Made by a program: the position numbers and the translations under genes. The notes beneath the pieces were generated by a model that worked only from the letters and a program-made list of their open reading frames with translations, had not been told where the DNA came from and searched no databases. From Rhizophagus irregularis (taxonomy: Eukaryota > Glomeromycota > Glomeromycetes > Glomerales > Glomeraceae), in NCBI RefSeq assembly GCF_026210795.1, contig NC_089444.1, positions 3,524,501-3,588,500 of the forward strand: a stretch of DNA of 64,000 nucleotides, written 5' to 3'. Shown piece after piece: positions 1-10,800 of this stretch (positions within the stretch are counted from its first letter, which is position 1; each line of letters starts with the position of its first letter).

Positions 1-190
1 AAGATTCGGTAAGACCAATAAAACATATAGTATATAATATATCATATATATCATTTAACTTAATTAGCTTAAATAGAAATGCTTATAATAATAATTCATA
101 TAAATTTTTAAATTTGTGTAAACGAATATATTACCAATTAAAAAAGTCATATTAATGCTTTCTTTTTCGAACTTGTCAGCGTGGAACGAT

Positions 191-817
191 TCAACGTTTA
201 AGTAAATAATCAATTGTTTGTTCCAACATTCTAATATATTCTCGATCATTAAGTGCATGTGAGGGATTAAAATTTAAAGAATTTACTAGGGAAGTGTCAG
301 TTGAACCGACAGTAGGATGATTCACTCTATTACTATCAAGTTGAACTTCAACATGTTTTTTATTTTCTTTTTCTGTGCAAAAATCCATGTAATTGCTTTT
401 TTGTTTATTTTCAGCATAATCATTCATATGTTTATCTAGAACAATTTGAATGTTATTCTGCTTATAAATTGATTTCGCATCCTTAACTAGCGATTCATAA
501 AAATCTTTTACGTTTTTTGGTTCCATATTCCAAGAACTCTTAGCGATTTTGGAAACTTTACCCACAGGAGGTATTTTACACTTTTTAATACGATATTCTT
601 TCATTAACGCCATTCTATATACGATAAAAGCGTTTGGAACCAATTTTGGTTTATTATTTGTGTTGGAGTTTTTGATTAATTCATCAATCGTCAAGGTCGG
701 AGGGAAAGATGGCTTGATATCAATGAGATTATTGTTGTTGGGGTTGTCGATATTGTTTGCAAGGATTAATGAAGTAACGCGTTTGCGATTTTTTTGTTTT
801 AAAGAAGTTTTAGGCAT
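191..817 (-). CDS. MATA-HMG box protein (mating-type-like HMG)
   Basis: A single uninterrupted frame of 208 codons. Residues about 59-122 form an HMG box of the MATA type: it opens with PNAFIVYRMALMKEY, has a central SSWNMEP segment matching the usual helix-2 W/P region, and closes with a third helix rich in Lys (VKDFYESLVKDAKSIYK). The N-terminal 58 residues are Asn-rich and basic (KQKNRKR), possibly a nuclear signal. The C-terminus ends in REYIRMLEQTIDYLL, an amphipathic tail resembling that of other glomeromycete MATA-HMG proteins as I recall them. Family knowledge: these are sequence-specific nuclear DNA-binding proteins expanded in arbuscular mycorrhizal fungi, only some of which sit at a putative mating locus. 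No homeodomain gene pair is visible here, so a mating-locus role is not supported by context. No intron is needed. Confidence 0.85.
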   Translation of the reverse strand: MPKTSLKQKNRKRVTSLILANNIDNPNNNNLIDIKPSFPPTLTIDELIKNSNTNNKPKLVPNAFIVYRMALMKEYRIKKCKIPPVGKVSKIAKSSWNMEPKNVKDFYESLVKDAKSIYKQNNIQIVLDKHMNDYAENKQKSNYMDFCTEKENKKHVEVQLDSNRVNHPTVGSTDTSLVNSLNFNPSHALNDREYIRMLEQTIDYLLKR

Positions 818-1136
818 AATGTAATATAATAAAGAAAAATAGAGAATTTATCATATACATAAACATAAAAAAGAAATTGAAGTCTTGAAGTAATTGAAAC
901 GCGCTTTTATATTATAAGTTCTGAAGCCCAAAATTCAATTGAAAATTATAAATCCCGTCAGTCAGTAAAAGAAAGCTAACTTGTAACGTTACTCAAATTT
1001 ATTGTTTCAGAAACGAATTTTCATTTAAATATATATTATCGGAAAATTTTTTAAAATAACCAAATAAATTATATTATTGGATGGTCAAAATTATTGTACA
1101 ATTTGACATCACACATTGTGTTAATCTTTAAATTCA

Positions 1137-1336
1137 TGATTCGCCGACTATGGGATGTGGCTATGTAATGAAACAATCTGACGTTACCTTCTATTAAAAA
1201 TTTATATAAAGAGGAAGTGGCTGAAAATCACATACCAGATACTGTGTTTCCTAATGGGTCTAATTTTTCCCAAATTTTAATTAGTCTCGGCCCACATTAC
1301 ACTAGTCATTTTATGTCACTGATCGGCGAATCATGT
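1137..1336. repeat. Possible 200-bp inverted-repeat element
   Basis: The two ends carry the inverted 13-mer CATGATTCGCCGA / TCGGCGAATCATG with weaker similarity just inside. No convincing target-site duplication was found, so it may be a degraded MITE or a chance inverted repeat. Confidence 0.35.
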
Positions 1337-3169
1337 ATTAATACTTAACCAATAGGATCTTACCAACATTTATTTATAGTAATTAAATTAAGTAAAGAAA
1401 AGACATCATATTTTTTATTACCGCATGACATACAGGATACAGCCACATTTATTTTTAGAGGTAATGCAATAGGTAAAATTTATAATTATATATTATCAAT
1501 CTTTTTTTATTAAGATTATCATTTCATTTTTTTCTAAATGGATATTTGCGATAGAGTTCGTATTTGTTATCCACGGATATTCGGATATTCGGATATCCGG
1601 ATAGAACGGATACGAAATTTTGGATATCCGGATAAACCAGTGGCAGTAATTCGGGCCAATTTTTATAGTGCTGGCTGGAATAATGTTAAATTATGATTAT
1701 TATATTTAGTTGTGATGAGAGTGCTTCTTATATAATAAAATATATGATGATAAGTTTATAAAAGAAAAGAACTCTTTAGTTTCCTTAAAAACGGCTGTCT
1801 GTGAAACAGACAAAATTACGTAATATTACGCAGTTGCCTGACACCATTTTTACTGGATTTTAAATTCAGTTAATATTACTAGCTCATCCGTACCATTCCC
1901 TTTTAATTAATTTATGAATCTTATTAGTTAATTAGCAAAAAAAAAAATTGTTTTTTGAAATAGTTACCCTGCAAAATATTAAATCGTAGATCTCAATATT
2001 AATGTGATTCGATTGGTTTATCACAATTATTCACGTGCTCTCGCAGAAACAATGAATGTGATGTACAGTACATAAAACAATGCGAATTAAAAATAAACAC
2101 TTTCTAGAATTTTGAAAATCGCATTTATTTAATACCTTGCAGCATTCTGGAAATCTATTATTGGTCACATGCAAAGGAATAACCCGTGTCTTAATAAACT
2201 ATTTGGTAAACTATTATTAGTTTACTATTTTCAGCGAAAGTGACGTTATTTTACACTATCAAATAACCGCTTGGTTAATTTATATTAGATAACTAGAATA
2301 TGTGGCTTTTGGCTGACCCTAGACATAATATTTATTATTATAAATATATTTATTGTTCAAAAGAAAATTCTATTAAAAACTAATTAATTTAGAGTGTTTT
2401 CAAAGGTTTCAGTTACATAATATTTATTTTCTTCATCTCCTAAACAGTAAACACAATATATTGTATTTATAATTAAGAAACTATGATTAATATCATCGAA
2501 TTTAATTACAGTGTTGGCATTGGACTCATTTCAATTAACTTAATTAGACTTATTTGACAATTGGGCAATTGGATATAAACCAATTGCGTCCAATTGCCTA
2601 ATTAGTTCAATAAATGTTTATTAGATTTGGATTATAACTAAATCAACCATTGACATTTGGACTTGGTTCAATTCAACTAACTAATTAAATTTTGCATAAC
2701 ATATGAAACATATAATAAATTAATAAATTAATAATTTTTTTTTAAACGATCATTTTTAAGATTATGAATTTTTTTTATTAAAATGATGATATGATCTTAG
2801 TGGATACTTCTTAATGTTAGAAGAAGTCTAACAAGTACAAGTATAACAATTTCGTATTTTATCAAGATTATATTAGGGTTTTAAATCGGAAAGAAGTTAT
2901 GAAAACATATGTATACAACCATAAATTAAATTTTATTGAATTGAGATTTCCTCCATGTTTATACAATATGCATTACTATAAAGAAATGCATGTTGCTGTA
3001 AGGAAAAGTCCGATCAAAATTTCATCAATCGGAATGCACGTTAATCGTATATCACGCGTTCACCGTTACATAATTCAATTTACTGAACGTCAGAAGAATT
3101 TTTTTAATTATATAGATTACAAGAGATTATTCTTTTTTTTATTAGAAAATTAAAAGTCTATTAGAAAAT

Positions 3170-3231
3170 CATATCCGCCGATCTGCAGAATGCATGTGTG
3201 CGGTTTTATATCTGCAAATCGGCCGGATATG
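3170..3231. repeat. Short imperfect hairpin
   Basis: Arms CATATCC-GCCGATCTGCAGA and the reverse complement of TCTGCAAATCGGCCGGATATG pair with one gap and one mismatch around an approximately 20-nt loop. There is no adjacent gene to give it a role; it could be a minimal fold-back MITE. Confidence 0.45.
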
Positions 3232-3830
3232 TAGAAAAAATTGTTTCGATCATCATGTGGTCATACAAAGTCTCTGAGATAAATAACAGCACATCCCGTT
3301 TTTAGTCACATTATCTTATTGAAGTATGTTTAAATGCAATCAATTTTGTAGATCGACATCAATTGGTCCTACAAAATCGCCAATGTGAATAAGCCGAATA
3401 AGCCACAAAAAAATTTATTGTTGAGGAAGTCTCCATTCCACCTATATTTTAGCTAGCTTCGAATTTTCTATTCATGAATTTTATAAATTTTATGTTTTTT
3501 TTGCACCAAAAAATATATGATATATTTACTCTTAAATTAACAAAATAACACTTTATTTATTCATTTTTTTATTTGGCCATATTCTGGTTCTATCCTCTTG
3601 TGGAATACCTCAGGTAATGTAATAAATTTTCAGTGTGTTTATTTTACTGTAAAGTGTTTTTTAAGATTTTGCAAACACAACATATTAAAGCCCGAAAATG
3701 GATTGCCGACCATTTTGTACCGCTGAGTGGCGTGTCAGGTTGTCGGGTTTGTCGGTAGCCAATCAGTACGCTTTGGAACCAAAAAGGGTATCACGTGATA
3801 TAAATCATGTGTTCGTTATTTTTTAACAGG

Positions 3831-4013
3831 CAACTCTTGGCGTAAAAATTTGCCAAGTGTCTTGTACATTATGTAAATCAGCTGTAACTTGCCAATCACT
3901 CGGCGAAAATTTGCCAAGTGTCCCGTACATTATGGAATCAGCTATAACTTGCCAATTACTCTCGGCAAAAATTTGCCAAGTGTCCCGTACATTATGAAAT
4001 CAGCTGTAATAGG
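3831..4013. repeat. Three tandem copies of a 61-62 bp repeat
   Basis: The core TTTGCCAAGTGTC recurs at 3849, 3910 and 3972, each followed by a GTACATTATG block and AATCAGCTGTAACTTGCCAAT. Copies differ by a few substitutions. A TCACGTGA octamer lies about 40 bp upstream. Confidence 0.8.
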
Positions 4014-4167
4014 CAAAAAAAAAAATAAATAAATAATTTGGGCGGGTAAATATAAAAGTATGTAATTGTTTATTGATAATGAAAAATTAGATAGTAGATA
4101 TATCTAAAATAATTATTATATAACAACGATTACATCAACATATTTCTAATTTCACTTTGTTTTTAAT

Positions 4168-4893
4168 GGGTCTGGTTCATTTCACCAACAATTACTTCAC
4201 CGACAAACGTTTCACCGACATCTTAGACGGGTTAGTAGATAGAATAAGGGGATGGCCAGAAATGACGTAATTTAAATTTTAGGATTTCCCCCCCCCCCAT
4301 GTCATTATTCATTTTAGGAAATGTAAAATTAAAACACAATTCTGGCTAGAATTATATTAACTACAAGTGTCTAAAAATGGAAGGTGTGTAACATCATCAT
4401 GGTCTTAACCCTTAGGAAATGACGTCATTTCTGGCCATCCCCTAACATATAGTTATATATATGTTATTATAAATTTCATTAAAATAATAAAAACTAACAA
4501 AAATATATATATAAAATAAACTTTTTAGTTATTGATCACAACAAAACATTAATACATTTATTAAAAAAAAATAAACTATTGTAAAAAGTAGTAGTTTTTT
4601 TGTATTTATAAAATCTATCAAAGAAATACGTGTTACTAACAAAAAAAAATCCCCATTTCATATAAAGATATATGTAAAAATATTTATAAAATATTTATAT
4701 TTATTTTATATATATGTCGGTGAAACGTTTGTCGGTGAAATGACCCTGTCGGTAAAACGCTTGTCGGTGAAACGCTTGTCGGTGATATAACCCTGTCGGT
4801 GAAACGTTTGTCGGTGAAATAACCCTGTCGGTGAAACGCTTGTCGGTAAAACGTTTGTCGGTGAAGTAATTGTCGGTGAGTTAAACGCGACCC
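4168..4893. mobile_element. MITE-like element with ~53-bp TIRs (GGGTC...) and internal minisatellite
   Basis: The left end (4168-4220) and the right end (4841-4893) are inverted copies over about 53 bp with roughly nine mismatches; both begin GGGTC and share CAATTACTTCACCGACAAAC. Flanks read TTTTTAAT and TTTTTACA, a plausible imperfect 8-bp target duplication. Inside the right arm, a 15-16 bp unit TGTCGGTGAAACG(C/T)T repeats about nine times between 4718 and 4880, apparently a minisatellite grown from the terminal repeat. A 77-codon frame on the minus strand across it is a by-product of the repeat. The element is interrupted by a second MITE at 4248-4442. No transposase is encoded. Confidence 0.7.
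4248..4442. mobile_element. Nested 195-bp MITE, TAA target duplication (PIF/Harbinger-like)
   Basis: Terminal inverted repeats GGGGATGGCCAGAAATGACG at 4248 and its inverse ending at 4442 are perfect over 20 bp. Both ends are flanked by TAA (4245-4247 and 4443-4445), the TWA duplication typical of PIF/Harbinger (Tourist-type) elements. It lies inside the larger 4168-4893 element, hence inserted later. It carries a poly-C tract near 4290 and no coding capacity. Confidence 0.75.
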
Positions 4894-5071
4894 TTTTTAC
4901 AGTAATAACGCTCATACAAAATTTTTTTATAAAAAACAAATAAATAAGTTATTTCTCTTTTTTTAAAAAAAAAATAAAAAAAAATTAAAAAAATACAGAT
5001 ATCTATTTTTTCTTTAAATATGTAATAATAAGTACTATGCCGACAAAGATCACCCTAAATTGTGTAATTTA

Positions 5072-5338
5072 CAGCAAAATTCGACACTTGAAAATTTTTA
5101 TTGTCGGGATTGTCGGGTATTCGGGTTAGAAAAGATATCACGTGACATTTATATATATGATGGCGTAGTATAAAGTATAATTAAATTTTAATATAACATA
5201 ATTACATTATATAGTATATACAATTATACTTTATTAAAGTATACCTGTGTTATTTTCTTTCTAATAACCTGACTAGCCGAGTAACCCGAGTACCCGACAA
5301 TCCCGACAATAAAAATTTTCAAGTGTCGAATTTTGCTG
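5072..5338. mobile_element. 267-bp MITE with ~60-bp TIRs and TA duplication (Tc1/mariner-like)
   Basis: The ends starting CAGCAAAATTCGACACTTG are inverted copies over about 60 bp with a single mismatch visible, one of the cleanest TIR pairs in the window. TA dinucleotides flank both sides (5070-5071, 5339-5340). A TCACGTGA octamer lies inside. High TIR identity suggests recent activity. No ORF. Confidence 0.75.
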
Positions 5339-5340
5339 TA

Positions 5341-6883
5341 AATGGATAGCAATAATTTTATCATAAAAGAAGATAATACAACAATGAACTCAAAGTGATT
5401 ACTTTTTTCCCAGAAGATCCTTCAGTCCCAAAAATGGATTCCAGATTTTACGTTTGGAGATTTACAGTAAAATTTGCCCTCAATGAAGAAACCTCCTCAT
5501 GATAATATTTTGGAGATAATCCATAAGCATTAATTATAATTCTCACAAAAACAGAAGAATTTATTCTTGTCTATATCAATATTATGAAAAAAATTAAAAT
5601 CCAAAATTAAATTACTTAAAAAAAAATCGGTGATGGTTATTTGCATCGTGTAACATCATGTAACGTGTGACATGTCTGTGTCTGATCTATTTCGTATTGG
5701 TTTGCTATTGTGATTACATGTGCATGCTTATAGAATGTTTGTTGTTAATCCAATTCCGGCTAATGAAATTTTGATCGGATACTTTGTTTTGATAGTTTTT
5801 CTTATTAATCAGCCTCTCAGGATGATGGATCAGCTGCAGCAGATCAACATCACTGAAGCTACTTTTTATAAATATCTTTACCTGTTCTTATAGAGTATAG
5901 ACTGAATTTTTTTTTCTTTTTTTTTTTAATTATTTTTTTTTAATTCAATGCCGAAAAAAATTTTTTTTATATTCTAACTAAAAATTATTTTTTTTTTATT
6001 TTCAATAACTGATAAGGCTTAATATTTAATGATTTTCGATTTTCGAAATATTGATATTCATATCCTTTTCAGATACAAATCTTCATATATTCTCAAATTA
6101 AGTGAATAATAATTAACCTTTTAAATACACGCTTGAACGTGTGATAAGAACCTATTCGCAATAATTGGCTTTGCGGCAAGAGGGTGAATGAGGGTTAGCG
6201 AGCAACGAGTTTTTCAACTAAATCTTATTTAGTTTATCCAGCTCCATCTTCCTTTATTTGATTTTCAAAGCTGCTTTTGCCCTTCATGTTGATTTATTTC
6301 AGCGTGTATTCGCCATAACACTTCATACATATTTTCGACCACGAAAACTGGTTTGTCATCTCTAAATTCTCCAAAAACAAGTTCTCTAAAGATGAAAACG
6401 TTTTATTGCCCAATATAGGATATTTTTATCACAAATATGGATATTTGGGATCTAATGATTTTTATTTTAAAGGTCCAAATTTATTAAAGCTTTATCTCAT
6501 TTACATTCAGGTATTCTATTAAATTAGTTTATTTATTACAATAAAAGTTAAATATTTTATTAAGTACCGATATGTGTTAGATGATAACTAACGCACGTCA
6601 ATTGTCAATCGTGTAAACCGATAAGTGAAGCGCGTCGGGTGTCAATCATGTCAATCAACACACGACCCGCATCAACAGTTATCAATTATCAGTTTATCAC
6701 ACTTGAAGCCTCCTTCCTATTTGAGTATGCATAATTTAGCATAGCGGCCAATCACAAAACAAAAATGGTGATCACCTGATACTGTACATATCGCGAACTG
6801 AATTAAACTGTGCATGATATCGATTTATGATAGTATAATATATAATAGTTATTGGGCAATATCAAAAGATGGCCATCGGTCCT
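5341..6883. other. Non-coding AT-rich stretch
   Basis: Long poly-T/poly-A tracts (about 5910-6000) and no supportable gene. A GC-richer patch at 6590-6680 contains a short inverted pair (GCGTCGGGTGT / ACACGACCCGC), not enough to call an element. Confidence 0.6.
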
Positions 6884-6911
6884 AAAAAAGACGGACCGGT
6901 CCGTCTTTTTT
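6884..6911. repeat. Perfect 28-bp palindrome
   Basis: A6-GACGGACC/GGTCCGTC-T6, centred between 6897 and 6898. It resembles a bacterial terminator in shape, but nothing here is bacterial and no gene ends on it. It may be a remnant of a fold-back element or a binding site; role unknown. Confidence 0.6.
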
Positions 6912-6974
6912 TTTGCAAATAAAAATTTTTTTAGCTTTAAATTTAATATAAAAATCATTTAATATGTGAGTCTA

Positions 6975-7330
6975 CTGCGCCACAAAAAAATGCGCCGAAA
7001 ACATGACCGAATCCGAAAGTTCCGAAATCTGAAAAAAAAACTCTGGCTGAAACTTCCGAAACTATTTTATAATTCTGGCCAAATTTTTAGTGCTGGCCAG
7101 AACCATATATCACGTGACTTCGGATAGAAGTTTTGCCACCGGGAAGTAAAGACATTTTCATGAAATGTTGTGTTACATCAATGTTACACAATATTTACAA
7201 TGCGGGCCAACGTGCATAATACTGGCCAGAAAATTTCGGCCCAACTTTCGACTTTCGACTTTGGAATGATTGGCCGAAGGCCGAATCCTGAAATTATTTC
7301 AAAATTTCCGAGTTTCGGCAACATGTATAA
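6975..7330. repeat. Dispersed repeat fragment with CTGGCC, CCGAAA and CACGTG motifs
   Basis: The order CTGGCC ... TCACGTGAC ... GCCACCGGG ... TGTTACACAA ... GGCC (about 7070-7210) is shared with the interiors of the hAT copies near 20.52-20.64 kb and 62.45-62.6 kb. Ends are not defined. Overlapping frames of 67-73 codons on both strands here are chance products of the repeat. Confidence 0.5.
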
Positions 7331-7857
7331 TTTAACTACTATATCCAATAACTGTGTTATTATGCAGACTCCAAGATCATGTTCCATATAAAAAGTATAG
7401 TTATTTTACCTACAAAAATTAATATGTGTAATATTTAATCTAAATGACGTAATGCGTCAAAAATATCAAATATATTTTTTCGCAATAATAATTTATCTAA
7501 AAAATAAAATATCAGTATGTTAAAAACGACATGATCCTATTTGATTGCATAAAAAAACTTTTTAAAAATCCTTATATATCTCAAAGTTCACATTTGTATT
7601 AAGGTCTGAGAGTATGGATACACATAAATGTAAATGAAGTATCTGTATTGTATGTAACTATGCAAAGAGTCTATGTTAGTGTGTTCAGATACACAAAAAT
7701 GAATTTTCAGAGCTTAACTATTGACATTAACTTAGAAGTACTTGGTATGTTACCTATTTAATACTGATAACAGAATTTTAAGAATTTTAATAAAAAAATA
7801 AGAACATTATGTTATAAATAATAAATAAATAAATTGACAATGATAACTATAATTTTA

Positions 7858-10800
7858 CTATGGTGCTGCCAAATTCTGTCTTTCTCTATTCCCAGCAGAT
7901 AACTTATGACTCTCTCCACCAATTTCAGCATTACATTCTGGACATACACTCTTTTCCCATGCTCTTCCACATTCTCCGATCGTATACTAAAAAAATTTGT
8001 TAATATATATTATACATATACATATTTTAAAAGAAAATGCTACTAAATTACTTACTGGATGACCGTTAGGGCAATCATACCAATGACCTAATTAAATAAT
8101 AAAAATAAGAATTAAAAATTTACTTTAAAAAAAAAAACTTTTGGTATAATGATGATTAAACGCACCTGAACTTTTAAATTCAGTTTGCATGACCCGACGA
8201 ATTTCTAATTCTTCTTCAAAAGTTATAGTTTTGCTTACATCTTCAGCGTAAGTCTTAATTTCATCAAATTTTTTCTGTAAATCACTTAACTTTTTGAGGA
8301 TATAATCTTTAAATTCTTTCTTAATATCATTATCTGTACAGTATTTAATCATGTTTATAATGAATTTCTTTATATCTTCGCATTTTTCCATAGTACATGT
8401 TTGAAGTTTATTGTCAACAATTCCATTAGGTGGACATTTTAACTGAAGTTTAAGCATATTAGCATGTAATTCTATTAATTCTACATTAGCTGAAAGATAA
8501 TGCCTGATATGATGAGTTGATTCTGCTATCTGCCTTATCGTACATAGATGGTCTTGGATAGAAAGTTGTAAATTATCAGCAAATATTTTCCAAAGTTTTT
8601 TACATTTTTTATTTGTCTCTGCAAATATAAATAATACTACATTTTCAATTATGAATAAAACTTCGTGATATAGAATTTTTTGTATATTGATAATTTCAAA
8701 AAATACGTCTAAATAAATTTTCTGATCTATTTGTGGTATTGAGATTCCCATTTGTGAAAATGTTTCTTGGAAAGTTAATTGTGTTTCGGAAATTGCAGAA
8801 TCTAAAGAAGTGGAAGCTAAACTTGATGAACCACTTGATTTAGCTTGGTATCTAAAATAAAATTTCTTTGAATAAATAAAGTTAAAACAATCATCTCAGG
8901 AAATAACTCATTTTATACTTACAAACTCGAAACGGCGGCTTCGACTTTTTTATATGGCGCCATTTTTGTGTTATGAATAATTGAAGTTAATTTCTGATAG
9001 CAGCTTAATAAAATTTTAACATGATTAACCCAAATTTTGTTGATAGCTTTACTAAACCCATGATACCTTTCAATATTTTCAAAATAATCATAAGGTGTGA
9101 CTTCAGATGATTTTTTATTCACAGTATTATGATTTTCAAATGTTGCTACTTCCTTTAACATTGAGCCATACAAATTATTTATTAATTGAATTCTTCCATT
9201 TCTCATTTCTTCTTCGTGTATAATAACTTGCTTAGTGATTTCATTATGTTCATCACTATATTTTTTTAGAAATTTTATGTTTTGTATATCCAAAGTGTAT
9301 TTGTTGATTATTCTCCCATACCTCCTGATATTTTTAACTGGCGCTCTACATGCTGGACATTTTATTATATTCTTTGATGAGGTTGGAAGTGCTTTAATTG
9401 ATGTCCATCCTCCGTTAGTTGAACCTTCATAATATTCTTCCATTTTCACAAGCATGTCCATTGTTTCCATGGTATAAACATGACCACAAGATAGAACAAT
9501 CATTCTTTCTTCATTCCAGTCTATCTCACTAAACTTAGTACCCATTATTACATCTGGTACTATTTTTTTTAAAAAATAAATAGTAATTAAAGGTTAGAAA
9601 AAAATCCTAAAAATAAATTAATAAAAAATTTAACGTACCCTGATCCTTAACCTTCTCAGAAGCACAGTTGACACAAAAATTTTCTGAAGGACAAGTTTCA
9701 CCGCAAATTCCAGCACATCCGTGTCCACATTTCAATTTCTTGTCACATCTTTCATTACAAGGTAGTCTATAACAAGGTGCGCCACAGCTTAACTCACATT
9801 TTCCTTGATGCTCACATTTCCATAAGCATTTCTCTGCACATACATCACAAGGTTCAGCGCAATTTTTATTGCATGTTGCATGTTCACATGATACAGTACA
9901 TTTATTCTCACATGGTGGACAATCATTTTCTTCATGCATATGACAATATTGTTTACATATATGTCCACAAAATAATAATCTTTCACATATATGCTTACAT
10001 TCTCCATGCTGGTTTCGTTCAAGTTCATTTCTATTTTCGACTTTGCTTTCATTTTTAGAATTTTCAGGCAATATAGAATTTTTTTGACATTCAGAACACT
10101 CATTTAAACACTCATGTCCGCATTTCAATAGTTTTTTGCATTTATCCCTACACTTAACATTCTCAACGGACTCAGAACACTAAAACATGAAAATAAACAA
10201 TAGATATATTAGATTAAAAATATTATTAATAAAGTAACTACTGTACTCAACGAAAAATTACGTACTTGAATTTCTTTATAGTGTTCGCAGTTTAGTAATT
10301 TTTTTGTAACCAATTCAATACAATAGAGTCTTTCTTTATCTTGATTTTGCCAACATCTACCATTTTGTATCTCATGATCACAAGGTAATTTAACTTTGCT
10401 AATAGGATATTCACACCTTCCACAAGTTTCAAAGCATGGTTTTGGACATGTATGACCACAAACTGGTTGTGGTTTTCGACAAGGCTGAAAACATTTGATT
10501 TCAATATGTTTAGGATCGTCAGAATGACATTTATAAGTACATTCATGTCCACAATTAAGCATAACTTGACATTTTTTATGGCATCCTCCATCTGGACTAA
10601 ATTGTTTAAATTGTTCAGGTTCAGTAATAATATTCTTGTAATCAGGATGTTGATCACATACAATTGGCATACCAAAACCAATTTGTGGAGGGTTTCGTGT
10701 TTTTAACATTTTAATTACAGGATTCCATATATCTTCAGATTTCGTTGCCATCAATTCAGAATTACCAATGAGATACATTCCTTCACGAGCACGTGATAAT

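Larger units (their letters stand above)
825..3830. other. Gene-poor AT-rich stretch
   Basis: I find no supportable gene. It holds a possible inverted-repeat element (1137-1336), a run of degenerate CGGATATCCGG motifs near 1555-1640 followed by a CTGGCTGG motif near 1672 that resembles debris of the hAT family seen at 19.8 and 61.7 kb, a CAATTGG inverted repeat near 2555-2605, and a short hairpin at 3170-3231. An 84-codon frame at 2899-3153 has no recognisable domain and is treated as chance. Confidence 0.6.

Noticed and set aside
3831..4013. CRISPR-like array
   Set aside because: Only three diverged head-to-tail copies without distinct spacers, in a eukaryotic genome.
4706..4939. 77-codon frame of Thr/Pro-rich repeats on the minus strand
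   Set aside because: It is the translation of the TGTCGGTGAAACG minisatellite within a transposon end.
6884..6911. Rho-independent terminator
   Set aside because: Eukaryotic context, no gene ending there; it is just a perfect palindrome.
7170..7391. Overlapping frames on both strands near 7.2-7.4 kb
   Set aside because: Repeat-derived sequence, open by chance on both strands.
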